DNA of 64,000 nucleotides from an uncultured Roseiflexaceae bacterium (GCA_937974195.1 CALJIC010000130.1:16455-80454), one strand, 5' to 3'; shown: positions 55,630-63,729, counted from the stretch's first letter. Notes: generated by a model from the letters alone, not told the origin. Numbers and translations are program-made.

Positions 55630-56847
55630 ATGACAGACCATGAGCCGCGCCGCCTCACCGACGGCCGCGCCAACGACCAGCTGCTGTACTTCACCAGCCC
55701 GTCGCTCACCGCCGACGACCGGACGCTGGTGTTCATCAGCGACCGCGACAGCCCGGTGCCGAAGGACCGCGACCCGCGCGCGGCGGTGAATCTGTACGCC
55801 CTCGACCGGGACACCGGGCAGGTGCGGCGGCTCACCGACAACGACGAGGGCTACCTGCGCTCGTACGTCTACTTCGAAGGGCTGCACGAGCGCGGCCTCG
55901 GGCTCGCCAGCCCGTGCCTGCACGCCGCGTCCGGCGACGTCTACTACATCCAGGGCCGCGAGCTGCGCTGCGTCAACGTGCGCGGCGGCGCGCCGCGGAC
56001 GCTGGCCGAGCTGCCCGCCGGGCAGGTCACCGGCTTCACCCACGTGAGCGACGACAACACGCGCATCTGCGTGCCGACAATCGACGCGGCGGCGTTCGCG
56101 GATGTGAAAGCGATCGACGCCACGGTCCAGCGCCTCGGGCTCGCCGGGCACCTGCGGGTCTTCGACACGGCGACCGGCGCGGAGCTGTACGACATCCCGG
56201 TGGAGCGCGGGTGGGTCACGCACGTGCAGTTCCAGCCGGGCAGCAGCGAGCGAATCCTGTACAACCACGAGTGGCCCAGCGACTGCGGCGTGCGGCGGGT
56301 GTGGCTGTGGGACGGCGAGCGGCACCTGCGGCTGCGCGACGAGGGCGGCGGCGGGGCCCACCCGCGCCGGCGCGAGGACTGGGTCTGCCACGAGGTCTGG
56401 ACGCGCGACGGCGCGTGGGTGGTGTACCACGGCACCTACGGCGGCCACACCGGCGGCCCGAGCTTCGTCGGGCGGGTGCGGCCGGACGGCAGCGGGCGCG
56501 CGGAGGGGAGCTTCGACCCGCGCTACCGGCGCTACGGCCACTTCACGCTCGGCGCGGGCCACGACCTGCTGGTGAGCGACGGGTACTACGAGCCCGACGG
56601 CGACGCCGGGGCGGGCGGCGACCCGTCGCTGGGCGGCGCCGGCGGCGGGGCGTGGATCAGCCTGGCGCGCGTGGACTGGGAGCGCGGCGCGGTGCACTGG
56701 CGGCCGCTCTGCCGCCACGGCAGCTCGTGGTCGAGCCAGGACGCCCACCCGCACCCGGTCTTCAGCCACGCCGGGGACGAGGTGCTGTTCACCAGCGACG
56801 CAGAGGGGAAACGGGCGGTGTACGCCGTCCCAGCGCACGCGACATGA
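55630..56847 (+). CDS. oligogalacturonate lyase family beta-propeller, divergent
   Basis: The 405-residue propeller has the family outline with substitutions: YNHEWPSDCG replaces FCHEGP, RRVW (Arg223) and CHEVW (His254) are retained with a Gly-rich insert between them, and the metal motif QDAHPH (Gln370, His373, His375) is intact. A Gly-rich loop (DAGAGGDPSLGGAGGG) near 325-340 is unusual. It probably cleaves a different unsaturated uronide from the two paralogues. It starts 6 nt after the FAD oxidoreductase stop. Confidence 0.8.
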   Translation: MTDHEPRRLTDGRANDQLLYFTSPSLTADDRTLVFISDRDSPVPKDRDPRAAVNLYALDRDTGQVRRLTDNDEGYLRSYVYFEGLHERGLGLASPCLHAASGDVYYIQGRELRCVNVRGGAPRTLAELPAGQVTGFTHVSDDNTRICVPTIDAAAFADVKAIDATVQRLGLAGHLRVFDTATGAELYDIPVERGWVTHVQFQPGSSERILYNHEWPSDCGVRRVWLWDGERHLRLRDEGGGGAHPRRREDWVCHEVWTRDGAWVVYHGTYGGHTGGPSFVGRVRPDGSGRAEGSFDPRYRRYGHFTLGAGHDLLVSDGYYEPDGDAGAGGDPSLGGAGGGAWISLARVDWERGAVHWRPLCRHGSSWSSQDAHPHPVFSHAGDEVLFTSDAEGKRAVYAVPAHAT

Positions 56848-56898
56848 GTTCGTAACCGTCAGGGCGCGGCGTGCTGCGCCGCGCGTGAGGAGCTTCCC

Positions 56899-58050
56899 AT
56901 GGCCAAGGGCGACATCTACCCCGCCGAGTGGCGCACATTCGAGGACCTCGAGACCGGCGTCACCATCCGGCAGCTGACCAACTACAAGGGCCACAGCCAC
57001 CACCTGTACTTCACCAACTCCGGCTGGTACGACGGCGGGCGCAAGCTGCTGTTCGGCTCCGACCGCGGCAACCGCACCAACCTGTACAGCATCGACCTGA
57101 CCAGCGGCGAGATCACCCAGCTGACCGACCTGGACCAGCCGCCGCCGCCGGCCGAGACCTCGTTCCTGTTCGCGAGCGTCAACCCGCGGCGCCCCGAGGT
57201 CTACTTCTGGTACGGCCCGGAGCTGGTGGCGCTGAACCTGGAGACGCTCGAGGAGCGCCGCATCTACCGCGCGCCCGAGGGCTACCTGACCAACATCACC
57301 AACGTGACCGCCGACGGCCGCTACGTCTGCACCGGCCACTACGAGGACCTCTCGCACCGGTTCAGGGTCGACCTGCTGCACGGCTACGTCGGCTTCTACG
57401 AGTACTGGGAGGCCAGGCCGCACTCGACGATCGTGCGCATCGACGTGGACACCGGCCAGGCCGAGACCGTGTTCGAGGAGCGCTACTGGATCGGCCACGT
57501 CAACACCTCGCCGACGCTCCCGAACATCCTGACCTTCTGCCACGAGGGGCCGTGGGACCGGGTGGACAACCGCATCTGGGGTCTGGATATCAACAGCGGC
57601 AAGGCGTGGCAGATCCGCCCCGGCCCGCAGGGCGAGCGGGTCGGCCACGAGTACTGGTTCGCGGACGGCGAGCAGATCGGCTACCACGGCCGCAGCGTCG
57701 ACGGGCAGCCGTTCTACGGCAGCATCCGCTACGACAACACCGGCAAGGTCGAGGCGCCCTTCCCGGAGGACTCGAACCACTTCCACTCGAACGACCTGAG
57801 CCTGATCGTCGGCGACGGCTCGCGCGCCAGGCCGCGCCTGCTGCTGTGGCGCTTCCGCGACGGCGCCTTCGAGGGGCCGCGCGTGATCGCCTACCACCGC
57901 GGCTCCTTCCAGGTGCAGATCACCCACGTCCACCCGCGCTTCAGCCCCGACGGGCGCCAGATCCTGTACACGAGCGACGCCAGCGGCTACGGCAACCTGT
58001 ACCTGGTGGATACGCCGCAGTTCGAGAACCTGAAGCCACTGACGGAGTAG
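56899..58050 (+). CDS. ogl: oligogalacturonate lyase (PL22)
   Basis: The 383-residue seven-bladed propeller is the most canonical of the three. CHEGP is at 214-218, Arg225 in NRIW, His250 in GHEYW, His294/His296 in NHFHSND, and Gln340, His343, His345 in QITHVH. These match the catalytic Arg/His pair and the Mn2+ site described for oligogalacturonate lyase. The enzyme splits unsaturated digalacturonate into 4-deoxy-5-ketouronate units in the cytoplasm, feeding KdgF encoded at 59724. GAGGAG precedes the ATG. Confidence 0.9.
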   Translation: MAKGDIYPAEWRTFEDLETGVTIRQLTNYKGHSHHLYFTNSGWYDGGRKLLFGSDRGNRTNLYSIDLTSGEITQLTDLDQPPPPAETSFLFASVNPRRPEVYFWYGPELVALNLETLEERRIYRAPEGYLTNITNVTADGRYVCTGHYEDLSHRFRVDLLHGYVGFYEYWEARPHSTIVRIDVDTGQAETVFEERYWIGHVNTSPTLPNILTFCHEGPWDRVDNRIWGLDINSGKAWQIRPGPQGERVGHEYWFADGEQIGYHGRSVDGQPFYGSIRYDNTGKVEAPFPEDSNHFHSNDLSLIVGDGSRARPRLLLWRFRDGAFEGPRVIAYHRGSFQVQITHVHPRFSPDGRQILYTSDASGYGNLYLVDTPQFENLKPLTE

Positions 58051-58057
58051 GGTTGTC

Positions 58058-58189
58058 ATGGACCTCGCCACCCACCTGGCATTCTGCGACGCGCGCCGCA
58101 GCCGTGCGGAGGGCGGGGACACGCAGCCCAGCGGGCGGCTGGGCGGGGAGCGCCAACTGTGGAAGACGAGCAGCGGCGCCGCGTGCTGA
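58058..58189 (+). CDS. possible 43-residue peptide between ogl and the membrane-protein gene
   Basis: An ATG 7 nt after the ogl stop, preceded by GGAGTAGGG, opens a 43-codon frame that ends TGA at 58187-58189. That stop overlaps an ATG (58189) inside the next gene. The peptide has no recognisable motif and ends SSGAAC. It may be only a coupling frame or chance; kept as a low-confidence call. Confidence 0.2.
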   Translation: MDLATHLAFCDARRSRAEGGDTQPSGRLGGERQLWKTSSGAAC

Positions 58190-58581
58190 TGCTGGCCCTC
58201 CTGCCAGTCGCGCTCGTGCTGATCTGCATCGCCGGGGCAGTGGTGGGCATGGGGGTGCGCCGCGCGCCGCGCACACACGCCGAGAACATCCGCGCCGCCC
58301 TCGACCGCCACGGGGTCGCCTACCAGAGCGTCGAGCTGAGCCAGAGCTTCGAGGACAGCATCGAGCTCGACTTCTTCCGGGCGCACGTAAAGGTGCGCCT
58401 GCGCGACGGGCGCGTCGTGAACGGCTGGCTCGGCTGCGAAGACCGCAACAGCCAGTGCTTCCTGGAGCTGCGCGGGGCGGGCATCGTCGGCGAGCGCCTG
58501 CCCGAGCTGGCCCGCGACCCGCCGTGGCCGTGGCTCATCTGGGTGCGCAGCGCGCTGCGCCGGATAGGCGTGGGGCTCTAG
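58159..58581 (+). CDS. small protein with one N-terminal membrane helix
   Basis: The 140-residue protein has one hydrophobic segment (about 8-30) and a soluble domain of about 100 residues with no family I recognise. It starts with GTG at 58159 after GGGGAG; an internal ATG at 58189 is possible. Its stop overlaps the stop of the convergent kinase gene (58578-58581), an extremely tight convergent junction. Confidence 0.6.
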   Translation: MEDEQRRRVLMLALLPVALVLICIAGAVVGMGVRRAPRTHAENIRAALDRHGVAYQSVELSQSFEDSIELDFFRAHVKVRLRDGRVVNGWLGCEDRNSQCFLELRGAGIVGERLPELARDPPWPWLIWVRSALRRIGVGL

Positions 58582-59048
58582 CCGCCCGCCCCCTCGAGCT
58601 CGTCGGCGGTCGGCGGCTCGAACCAGCTCCACCACAGGTCGAGCTCCTGCTCGCTGACCGCGAACGTGCCGGGGGGCAGATCGGCGTTGCGCCGGGCGAG
58701 GCGCGCCCACAGCTCATCTCGCCCGACCTCCAGGTAGCGCAGCTCGACGCGGGCGCCGAGCGCCTCGGCCTGCGAGCGGTACCAGGCGCGCTCCTGGCGC
58801 GACCAGAAGCCCCACTCGAGGATCACGTCGACGCCGAGCTGCAGCGCGCGCACGGCCACCTCCCACTGGATCGCCTCGACCGGCGAGCGCAGCCGGTCGC
58901 GCTCGGCGATGTCGTTCGGGTCGGCCAGGAGCCCGGCGATCCACTCGTCGGGCGAGAGGCGCAGCGCCGGCCTGGTGCGCTCGAGCTGCCGGGCGAGGGT
59001 TGTCTTGCCGGCGCCCGGCAGCCCGCAGATCATAATGAGCGTCGCCAT
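58578..59048 (-). CDS. P-loop AAA_33-type small kinase
   Basis: The 156-residue P-loop protein has Walker A GLPGAGKTT right at the N-terminus and LRLSPDEW, the DxD-like region of Zeta-toxin/PNK-type kinases. GFWSRQERAWYRSQAEALGA forms the lid-type segment, as in AAA_33 proteins. It could phosphorylate a small molecule; the substrate is unknown. ATG at 59048 is used; GTG at 59057 is an alternative. AGAAGAG lies between. The flanking repeat field (59058-59723) separates it from kdgF. Confidence 0.82.
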   Translation of the reverse strand: MATLIMICGLPGAGKTTLARQLERTRPALRLSPDEWIAGLLADPNDIAERDRLRSPVEAIQWEVAVRALQLGVDVILEWGFWSRQERAWYRSQAEALGARVELRYLEVGRDELWARLARRNADLPPGTFAVSEQELDLWWSWFEPPTADELEGAGG

Positions 59049-59126
59049 CGTGTCCACAGCTCTTCTGGTAACGACGGAGTTTACGCAGGGCTTCGCCCCG
59101 CGCCCCTGTAAGGGTTTGGAATTCTC

Positions 59127-59203
59127 TCTCCGCTGCTGTGCGGCGACTGCGTCGCCGCACAGCAGCGGAGAACAGTGTCCGTGGAGGGCCTACGGCCCTC
59201 CAC
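59127..59203. repeat. REP-like composite element, copy B
   Basis: Hairpin 1 pairs 59127-59147 with 59151-59171: 21 bp, perfect, loop TGC, core GGCGACTGCGTCGCC. Hairpin 2 is GTGGAGGGCC-TAC-GGCCCTCCAC (59181-59203), a perfect 10-bp stem. Order, spacing and flank (ACACCTCCCTGC) match copy A at 7604-7690. Confidence 0.85.
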
Positions 59204-59636
59204 ACCTCCCTGCGAGAAGCGGTCCGATGGGCCTGCGGCTCCCATACCTCCCTGCGGAAAGCGGTCCGGCGGGCTTCCACGCCTCCCGGCAGAAATCAAT
59301 GCAGGAGAGCGTGCTGTCCTCCCTGCGGGAAGCTGCGCTGGAGAAGCGTGCTGCCCTCCACGTCTCGCTGCAAGAAGCAACTCTGGAGGGCCTGCGGCCT
59401 TCTGCGCCTCCCGGCAGGAAGCAGCTCCGGTGGGCTGCAGCTCCCACACCACTCGCCAGGAAGCAACTCCGGTGGGCTGCGGCCCTCCACACCTCCCGGC
59501 GGGAAGCAGTCCGGTGGGCCTGCGGCTCCCATACCTCCCGGCGGTGGGGTTTGGGGAGGCGAAGCCTCCCCAGAAACTCTTTCAAAAGTGCCCGTAGAGG
59601 GCCTGCGGCCCTCCACGCCTCCCGGCGGAAATAATG
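59204..59636. repeat. degenerate minisatellite of about 42-bp units
   Basis: About nine imperfect tandem units begin CCTCCC(G/T)GC(G/A)GGAAGC and run through GGTCCGGTGGGCCTGCGGCT to CCCATAC or CCTCCAC. A perfect hairpin TGGGGAGGC-GAA-GCCTCCCCA (59552-59572) is embedded near the end, and hairpin-2 fragments recur. Every reading frame across it gives low-complexity Ser/Gly/Pro/Cys sequence; no gene is present. It occupies most of the 59049-59723 gap. Confidence 0.85.
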
Positions 59637-59671
59637 GCGCCGGTGGCGGGCCAGCAGCCAGCGCGCAGCGG

Positions 59672-59702
59672 TAGAATGGTGCGGCGGCCACAACGGTGGC
59701 CG
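59672..59702 (+). promoter_or_regulatory. candidate kdgF promoter and leader hairpin
   Basis: GGTAGAATGG gives a TAGAAT -10 (59672-59677) about 47 bp before the kdgF ATG. Between them GGCCAC-AACG-GTGGCC (59686-59701) forms a 6-bp hairpin. No -35 box is evident. Confidence 0.4.
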
Positions 59703-59723
59703 TCAATAGCAGGAGGACAGGCG

Positions 59724-60065
59724 ATGCCAGGTGAAAGGATTCTCGCGGGGCCGGACGAGCCGCCCTTCATCACCCCCGAGGGCGCGCGCCGCCGGGTGCT
59801 GAGCTACGGCGGCGGCATGATGGCCGTGCAGTTCGAGTTTGACGCCGGCGTCGCGGCGCCGGTCCACAGCCACCCGCACGAGCAGATCGGCTACGTCGTC
59901 TCCGGCGAGATCGACCTGATCATGGAGGGCCGCGAGACGGCGCGGCTGACGGCCGGCTGCAGCTACTACGTCCCGCCGAACGTGCGGCACGGGATCGTCA
60001 CCCACGCGCCCACCGTGCTGCTCGACTGCTTCACGCCCATTCGGGAGGACTTCCTCACCGAGTAG
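59724..60065 (+). CDS. kdgF: KdgF-type cupin, unsaturated uronate linearisation
   Basis: The 113-residue cupin closely fits KdgF: VHSHPHEQIGYVVSGE with metal ligands His48, His50 and Gln54, VRHG with His89, and DCFTPIREDFL with Asp101 and Arg107 positioned as the catalytic acid and base-side residues. KdgF opens 4,5-unsaturated galacturonate (from lyases) to a linear keto form in pectin and alginate catabolism. ATG at 59724 follows a perfect AGGAGG; the frame upstream to 59634 is repeat-derived. This gene is the strongest single link of the window to uronate breakdown. Confidence 0.88.
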   Translation: MPGERILAGPDEPPFITPEGARRRVLSYGGGMMAVQFEFDAGVAAPVHSHPHEQIGYVVSGEIDLIMEGRETARLTAGCSYYVPPNVRHGIVTHAPTVLLDCFTPIREDFLTE

Positions 60066-60070
60066 GAGGG

Positions 60071-60115
60071 GCCGGCTGTGTGGGCTGCACCGCCGCGCCA
60101 GCCCACGCAGCCGGC
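60071..60115. terminator. long stem-loop between kdgF and the convergent AlkZ-like gene
   Basis: GCCGGCTGTGTGGGCTG (60071-60087) pairs with CAGCCCACGCAGCCGGC (60099-60115): 17 bp with one G-U-type pair and an 11-nt loop. It is placed exactly between convergent genes, suggesting bidirectional termination. Confidence 0.75.
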
Positions 60116-60148
60116 AGGTCCTTCCCCCAGCAGAGCCCGCCCCCAGGC

Positions 60149-61252
60149 TCAGGCCGCTGCGAAGCGCACCTCGTGCGCCTTGGCGCCCGGCTCGATGAAG
60201 CGCACCAGCCGCTCGCCCTCCTCGGCCAGCGCGCTGCGATCCTGAGGCTCCAGCGCGCCGAACGGCTCGATCACCAGCGCCGCCACACCCTTGCTCTTCT
60301 CGACGCGCCACACGCCCCGGACGAAGCCATCCACGAGGAACGTCGCGGCGACGCGTAGCCCTGGCAGGTACACCCGCTTGCGGTGCTCGTCGGCCACCAC
60401 GCGCGCGCGGCTGCTGTGTGAGAGCAGCAGGTTGTCGAACTCCGGCAGGAAGCGCACCGGCGCCGGCTCGTCCCCCGCGGGCAGCGGCATCCCGGGCAGG
60501 TCGAACAGCTCGCGCCGCCGCTCGTCGCGGTAGCACACCAGCTCGGGCCGCAGCTCCTCGAAGATCTCCTTCAGGTTGGGCAGGTAGGACCAGGTCTGCA
60601 TATCCGCCGGCGAGGCCGGGCCGAAGGCCGCCAGGTAGCGGAGCACCAGCTCGCGCAGGTTGTCCTCGGGCGCGACCGGCCGGCCGATCCAGGGCTCGGC
60701 CAGCGTGAAGGCCGGGTTGCCCGGGTAGCACCAGCGGGTCTCGGTCGGCACCTGCACCAGCGGCAGGTGCGTCCGCACCGCGTAGCGCATCGCGCCGACA
60801 TCCTGGTCCGGCATCAGCTCGACGAGCATGGCGCTGATCTCGGCGAAGGTGCGCGGCTGGGCCGCGATGAACTCGCGCGCCGCCGCGAGCAGCGCCTCGA
60901 GGTCGAACTCGCCGCCGCGCTGCTTGGCGATGGCGGCCCACGCGTCGGCCAGCATGGGCTGGAGCGCCGTCCGGAAGCGCAGGTAGTCGTCCGCCGTGCA
61001 GAGGTGCAGCGTGGCGCGCAGGAAGGTGGCCTTGACGACGCGCCGGCTGGCGATCAGGTCGGCCAGCTCGTCGCGCTCGAAGCCCTGGAGCCGCGTCCAC
61101 AGGCCGACGAACGGCGGCTGTGCCTGCTGGGCCTGCAGCCCGACCAGCCGCTCGATCGCCTCGGCGGCCGGGAGCGCCTCGCGGGACAGGAGCATCTGGC
61201 GCGCGAGCGTCGCCCGGTTGAGCTCGCGCAGCCCGAGGGTGCGTTCCGCCAT
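60149..61252 (-). CDS. winged-helix DNA-binding protein, AlkZ-like (HTH_42)
   Basis: The 367-residue protein matches the AlkZ/YcaQ superfamily: LNRATLARQMLL at the start, the Gln-x-Gln region LVGLQAQQAQPPFVGLW near 40, LRATLHLCTADDYL near 80, then PEFDNLLLSHSSRARV and VDGFVRGVW. Known members are DNA glycosylases for bulky or crosslinked lesions; others are uncharacterised. GGAGGGAG precedes the ATG. It diverges from a MarR-GNAT gene and shares a symmetric promoter region with it, so the two may form a stress-responsive pair. Confidence 0.86.
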   Translation of the reverse strand: MAERTLGLRELNRATLARQMLLSREALPAAEAIERLVGLQAQQAQPPFVGLWTRLQGFERDELADLIASRRVVKATFLRATLHLCTADDYLRFRTALQPMLADAWAAIAKQRGGEFDLEALLAAAREFIAAQPRTFAEISAMLVELMPDQDVGAMRYAVRTHLPLVQVPTETRWCYPGNPAFTLAEPWIGRPVAPEDNLRELVLRYLAAFGPASPADMQTWSYLPNLKEIFEELRPELVCYRDERRRELFDLPGMPLPAGDEPAPVRFLPEFDNLLLSHSSRARVVADEHRKRVYLPGLRVAATFLVDGFVRGVWRVEKSKGVAALVIEPFGALEPQDRSALAEEGERLVRFIEPGAKAHEVRFAAA

Positions 61253-61333
61253 ACTTCTCCCTCCTTTCGCGCACCAGTATACGCGATGCAGCCAGGGAGA
61301 CGGCGGTAGCTGCAGACAAGCGAGCGCAGATAC

Positions 61334-61367
61334 TTGACATTGTCAACATGAACATTGATAATGTCAA
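61334..61367. promoter_or_regulatory. symmetric divergent promoters with two MarR-type operators
   Basis: Rightward: TTGACA (61334-61339), 17 bp, GATAAT (61357-61362). Leftward: TTGACA (61367-61362), 17 bp, GACAAT (61344-61339). TTGACATTGTCAA (61334-61346) and TTGATAATGTCAA (61355-61367) are two dyads with centres 21 bp apart, i.e. two helical turns. This fits binding by the MarR domain encoded just downstream. The rest of the 61253-61576 gap shows no gene; a GC-rich leader of about 200 nt precedes the MarR-GNAT start. Confidence 0.72.
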
Positions 61368-61576
61368 ACAAGTATCGGAACCATCACGGCCTCGCGGCGG
61401 GGCAACTCCAGCGCAGGCCCGCCAGGGCTGCTTTCCGCCGGGGTTCGAAGGGCCGCAGGCCCGCCGAAAACCTTTTTCTTCGCCTTCAGCGGCAGAGATG
61501 GGGCAATTCCGGGGAGGCGATGCATCCCTCGCGCGGGCCAGGCCACCGCATCAGTCGTGTCCTCAAGAGGTGAGCG

Positions 61577-62521
61577 ATGGCAGATGGCGTATCACTCCAG
61601 CGGCGGATCGAGGCAGTGCGGCGCTTCAACCGGTTCTACACGCGGCAGATCGGGGCGCTCCGCGCCGGGCTGCTCGGCAGCCCCTTCTCGCTGACCGAGG
61701 CGCGCGTGCTCTACGAGCTCGCCCACCGCCGCGAGCCGACGGCGTCCGAGCTGGGGCGCGACCTCGGGCTGGACGCCGGCTACCTCAGCCGCATCCTGCG
61801 CGGCTTCGCGAAGAAAGGGCTGATCGAGCGCCGGCCCTCGCCGTTCGATGGCCGCCAGAGCCTGCTCGCGCTCACCGAGGCCGGGCGGGAGGCATTCGCC
61901 ATCCTCAACGCCCGCTCGCGGGAGGAGGTCGCCGCCCAGCTCGCGCCCCTGTCGGACGCGGATCAGCAGCGGCTGACCGAGGCGATGGGGACGATCGAGC
62001 GCCTGCTCGGCGGGACGGCGGCCGGCGCCCCGTTCATCCTGCGCAGCCACCGGCCCGGCGATATGGGCTGGGTCGTCCAGCGCCACGGCGAGCTGTACGC
62101 CGAGGAGTACGGCTGGAACGAGCAGTTCGAGGCGCTGGTCGCGAGCGTCGTCGCCTCGTTCATCCAGAACTTCGACCCGCAGCGCGAGCGCTGCTGGATC
62201 GCCGAGCGGGACGGCGCGCGGGTCGGGTCGGTTTTTCTGGTGAAGAAGACGGACGAGGTGGCGCAGCTCCGGCTGCTGCTGGTCGAGCCGTGCGCGCGCG
62301 GCCTGGGCATCGGCCGGCGGCTGGTGGAGGAGTGCGAGCGCTTCGCGCGCCAGGCCGGCTACCGGAAGATCAGGCTGTGGACCAACAGCGTGCTGGAGGC
62401 CGCGCGCCACATCTACCAGACCTCGGGCTACCGCCTGGTCGAATCCGAGCCACACCACAGCTTCGGCCACGATCTGGTGGGCGAGTACTGGGAGCTCGAT
62501 CTGCAGGCCCGCCCGGCCTGA
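61577..62521 (+). CDS. MarR-GNAT fusion: helix-turn-helix regulator with acetyltransferase domain
   Basis: The 314-residue protein has a MarR winged helix in residues 1-145 (PTASELGRDLGLDAGYLSRI, then GLIERRPSPFDGRQSLLALT) and a GNAT acetyltransferase in 150-310. The acetyl-CoA loop there is ARGLGIGRRLVEECERFA, followed by ARHIYQTSGYRLVE. This two-domain plan is known in bacteria. It starts at ATG 61577 after AAGAGGTGAG; an ATG at 61348 lies inside the promoter and is rejected. It probably autoregulates and controls the AlkZ-like gene. Confidence 0.88.
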   Translation: MADGVSLQRRIEAVRRFNRFYTRQIGALRAGLLGSPFSLTEARVLYELAHRREPTASELGRDLGLDAGYLSRILRGFAKKGLIERRPSPFDGRQSLLALTEAGREAFAILNARSREEVAAQLAPLSDADQQRLTEAMGTIERLLGGTAAGAPFILRSHRPGDMGWVVQRHGELYAEEYGWNEQFEALVASVVASFIQNFDPQRERCWIAERDGARVGSVFLVKKTDEVAQLRLLLVEPCARGLGIGRRLVEECERFARQAGYRKIRLWTNSVLEAARHIYQTSGYRLVESEPHHSFGHDLVGEYWELDLQARPA

Positions 62522-62542
62522 CCGGAGGGCAGGTCACGAAAA

Positions 62543-62580
62543 CGGGTGGCGCTGCCGGCCGCGCTGCGCAGCGCCACCCG
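62543..62580. terminator. perfect 13-bp stem-loop between convergent genes
   Basis: CGGGTGGCGCTGC (62543-62555) pairs perfectly with GCAGCGCCACCCG (62568-62580) across a 12-nt loop. It lies between the ends of the MarR-GNAT gene and the mannose-6-phosphate isomerase gene and should serve both strands. Confidence 0.78.
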
Positions 62581-62590
62581 CACATCTTCC

Positions 62591-63649
62591 TCAGGCGAAC
62601 ACCGTCTGCCCGATCTGCTCGTCGCTGACGCCGCGCGCCCTGAGCGGGCCGATGTACTCGCGCTCCAGGTCCGGCACATAGGCGCGCAGGAGCTGCGTGC
62701 CCGCCTCGCGCGCCACGAGCTCGTAGGTGCCGAGCGCGGCCGGCAGCACGAGCGCGTCGCCGCGCTTGAGCTGCAGGGGCTCCCCCGCCCAGCGCAGCTC
62801 CGCCCGGCCCTCGATCAGCGTCAGGATCTCGAACGAGCCGGCGTCGGTCGCCGCGTGCAGCTCCGCGGGGAGCGTCCAGCGCTCGAGCGCGAAGAACGGG
62901 CAGGCCACCAGCAGCTCGCGGCCCTGCTGCAGCGGCAGCGGCGGGACCGTCCCGCGCGGCGCGGGCTCGAGGTCCATCACATCCAGCGCCTTGTCGACGT
63001 GCAGCTCGCGCGGCTGGCCGGTGCGGGCGTCGCGCCGGCCGTAGTCGTACACCCGGTAGGTCAGGTCGGACTTCTGCTGGATCTCGAACAGCACGATCCC
63101 GGCGTTGATGGCGTGGACGGTGCCGGCCGGGACGAACACGGTGTCGCCGGCGCTCACCGGGAGCCGGCGCATCAGCCCCTCGAGCGTGCCGTTGCCGATC
63201 GCGGCGCGGACCTCCTCGCGGCTGCTGGGGCGCGCCAGGCCGTACGTCACATCGGCGCCGGCGGGGGCGCTGAGGATGTACCAGGCCTCGGTCTTGCCGT
63301 GGAACCCGGTGGCCGCCTCGCGGCTGTGGGCGTAGGCGTCGTCCGGGTGGACCTGGATCGAGAGCCGGTCGTTGGCGTCGATGAACTTGGCGAGCAGCGG
63401 GAAGTCGAGGCCGTAGCGCGCCGCCGTGCGCGTGCCGACCAGCGCTGGGCCGAGCTCCTTCGTCACGTCGGCGAGAGTCCGGCCGGCGAGCGGGCCGTTC
63501 AGCACCGGGTTCGTGTCATAGACCAGCCAGATCTCGCCGAGCCGCTCGGGGCGCGGCTCCGGCAGGCCCAGCCACTCGGCGAGACGGGTGCCGCCCCACA
63601 GCGGCTCAACGGTGTGCGGGCGGGTCAGCAGGGGGTAGAGATCGGCCAT
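62591..63649 (-). CDS. manA: mannose-6-phosphate isomerase, class I
   Basis: The 352-residue protein has the type I phosphomannose isomerase metal site: IQVHPDD (Gln, His), KTEAWYIL (Glu) and VPAGTVHAINAG (His), followed by a second cupin-like barrel. It interconverts mannose 6-phosphate and fructose 6-phosphate in the cytoplasm. The length fits the shorter bacterial ManA type. The start MADLYPLL at 63649 follows AAGGAG; the frame open to 63967 is Arg/Ser-rich and rejected. It is probably housekeeping rather than part of the uronate locus. Confidence 0.9.
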   Translation of the reverse strand: MADLYPLLTRPHTVEPLWGGTRLAEWLGLPEPRPERLGEIWLVYDTNPVLNGPLAGRTLADVTKELGPALVGTRTAARYGLDFPLLAKFIDANDRLSIQVHPDDAYAHSREAATGFHGKTEAWYILSAPAGADVTYGLARPSSREEVRAAIGNGTLEGLMRRLPVSAGDTVFVPAGTVHAINAGIVLFEIQQKSDLTYRVYDYGRRDARTGQPRELHVDKALDVMDLEPAPRGTVPPLPLQQGRELLVACPFFALERWTLPAELHAATDAGSFEILTLIEGRAELRWAGEPLQLKRGDALVLPAALGTYELVAREAGTQLLRAYVPDLEREYIGPLRARGVSDEQIGQTVFA

Positions 63650-63723
63650 CGATTTCTCTCCTTGCATGCGGCAGCTTCGGGCTTCCGGCGGGCTGCCTGT
63701 ACGGGCAACGTCGCCCTGAGTCG

Positions 63724-63729
63724 ATTCTA
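63724..63729 (-). promoter_or_regulatory. candidate -10 box upstream of manA
   Basis: On the minus strand GGTAGAATCG gives TAGAAT (63729-63724), 75 bp before the manA ATG, similar to the TAGAAT ahead of kdgF. No clear -35 was seen. Confidence 0.35.

Noticed and set aside
54004..58710. Minus-strand open frame of 1568 codons
   Set aside because: It lies opposite the FAD oxidoreductase and two lyase-type propellers with intact active-site motifs; composition is Arg/Val/Ala/His-rich without domains.
59138..59674. Open frames of about 180-240 codons across the minisatellite on both strands
   Set aside because: All give repeated Ser/Gly/Pro/Cys/Arg sequence that mirrors the DNA repeat; no ribosome site and no domain.
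61348..61576. ATG at 61348 as start of a longer frame over the MarR-GNAT gene
   Set aside because: It lies between the -35 and -10 of the rightward promoter and is out of frame with the MarR domain.
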